DNA from: an uncultured Burkholderiales bacterium
GTDB taxonomy: Bacteria > Pseudomonadota > Gammaproteobacteria > Burkholderiales > Burkholderiaceae_C
Direction: 5' to 3'
Assembly: GCA_903856875.1 (NCBI GenBank)
Contig: CAIODE010000589.1
Coordinates: 1-6,758, forward strand
DNA length: 6,758 bases
In this document: positions 6,757 through 6,758 of the stretch, one piece after another
Layout of the letters: every line of letters starts with the position of its first letter
Numbering within the stretch: the stretch's first letter is position 1
Position numbers and translations under genes: made by a program
Notes under the pieces: model-generated
The model's database searches: none
What the model was told of the DNA's origin: nothing
What the model saw: only the letters and a program-made list of their open reading frames with translations

Positions 6757-6758
6757 AA

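Noticed and set aside
1..6758. Search for mobile elements, CRISPR repeats, tRNA or rRNA genes, defence genes and unknown families
   Set aside because: No transposase, spaced repeats, tRNA-like fold or unfamiliar protein was seen. Every sizeable plus-strand frame with plausible composition is a known housekeeping gene.

Overview
The window is a piece of a bacterial chromosome, read entirely on the + strand. It joins the end of a glycerol-catabolism operon to the first nine genes of the spc ribosomal-protein operon. The ribosomal proteins are of Gram-negative type: a 101-residue S14 without zinc ligands and an L18 and S5 typical of Proteobacteria. Together with the moderately GC-rich codon use, they suggest a betaproteobacterium of the order Burkholderiales, most likely a Comamonadaceae relative such as Limnohabitans or Rhodoferax. 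That placement is inference from remembered protein sequences, not from a search.

Region 1 (1-2887) holds the last four fifths of glpK (glycerol kinase, cut by the left edge) and a complete glpD (aerobic glycerol-3-phosphate dehydrogenase), seven bases apart. GlpK phosphorylates glycerol. GlpD oxidises the product to dihydroxyacetone phosphate and passes the electrons to quinone, so the pair is a complete route from glycerol to the triose-phosphate pool. The kinase lacks the loop that binds fructose 1,6-bisphosphate in E. coli.

Region 2 (2885-3117) is the only sizeable intergenic stretch and is densely packed. A terminator-like hairpin overlaps the glpD stop codon. A dyad follows and runs into a perfect TTGACA -35 box. 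A -10 box and a GC-rich discriminator come next, then a leader of about 160 nt that can fold into four separate hairpins before the rplN ribosome-binding site.

Region 3 (3118-6753) is the spc operon in its usual order: rplN, rplX, rplE, rpsN, rpsH, rplF, rplR, rpsE, rpmD. Gaps are 2 to 18 bases, and the encoded proteins are full length and intact. The next gene, presumably rplO, would begin just past the right edge. In E. coli the gene before rplN is rpsQ, at the end of the S10 operon. Here glpD takes that place, so the S10 and spc units are separated by at least the glp genes.

I see no mobile element, CRISPR array, tRNA, rRNA or unknown protein family. The genes are ordinary housekeeping genes, and I found no new protein-coding system. 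The points worth a second look are the junction, the structured leader, the hairpin over the rplE start and the altered GlpK regulatory loop.
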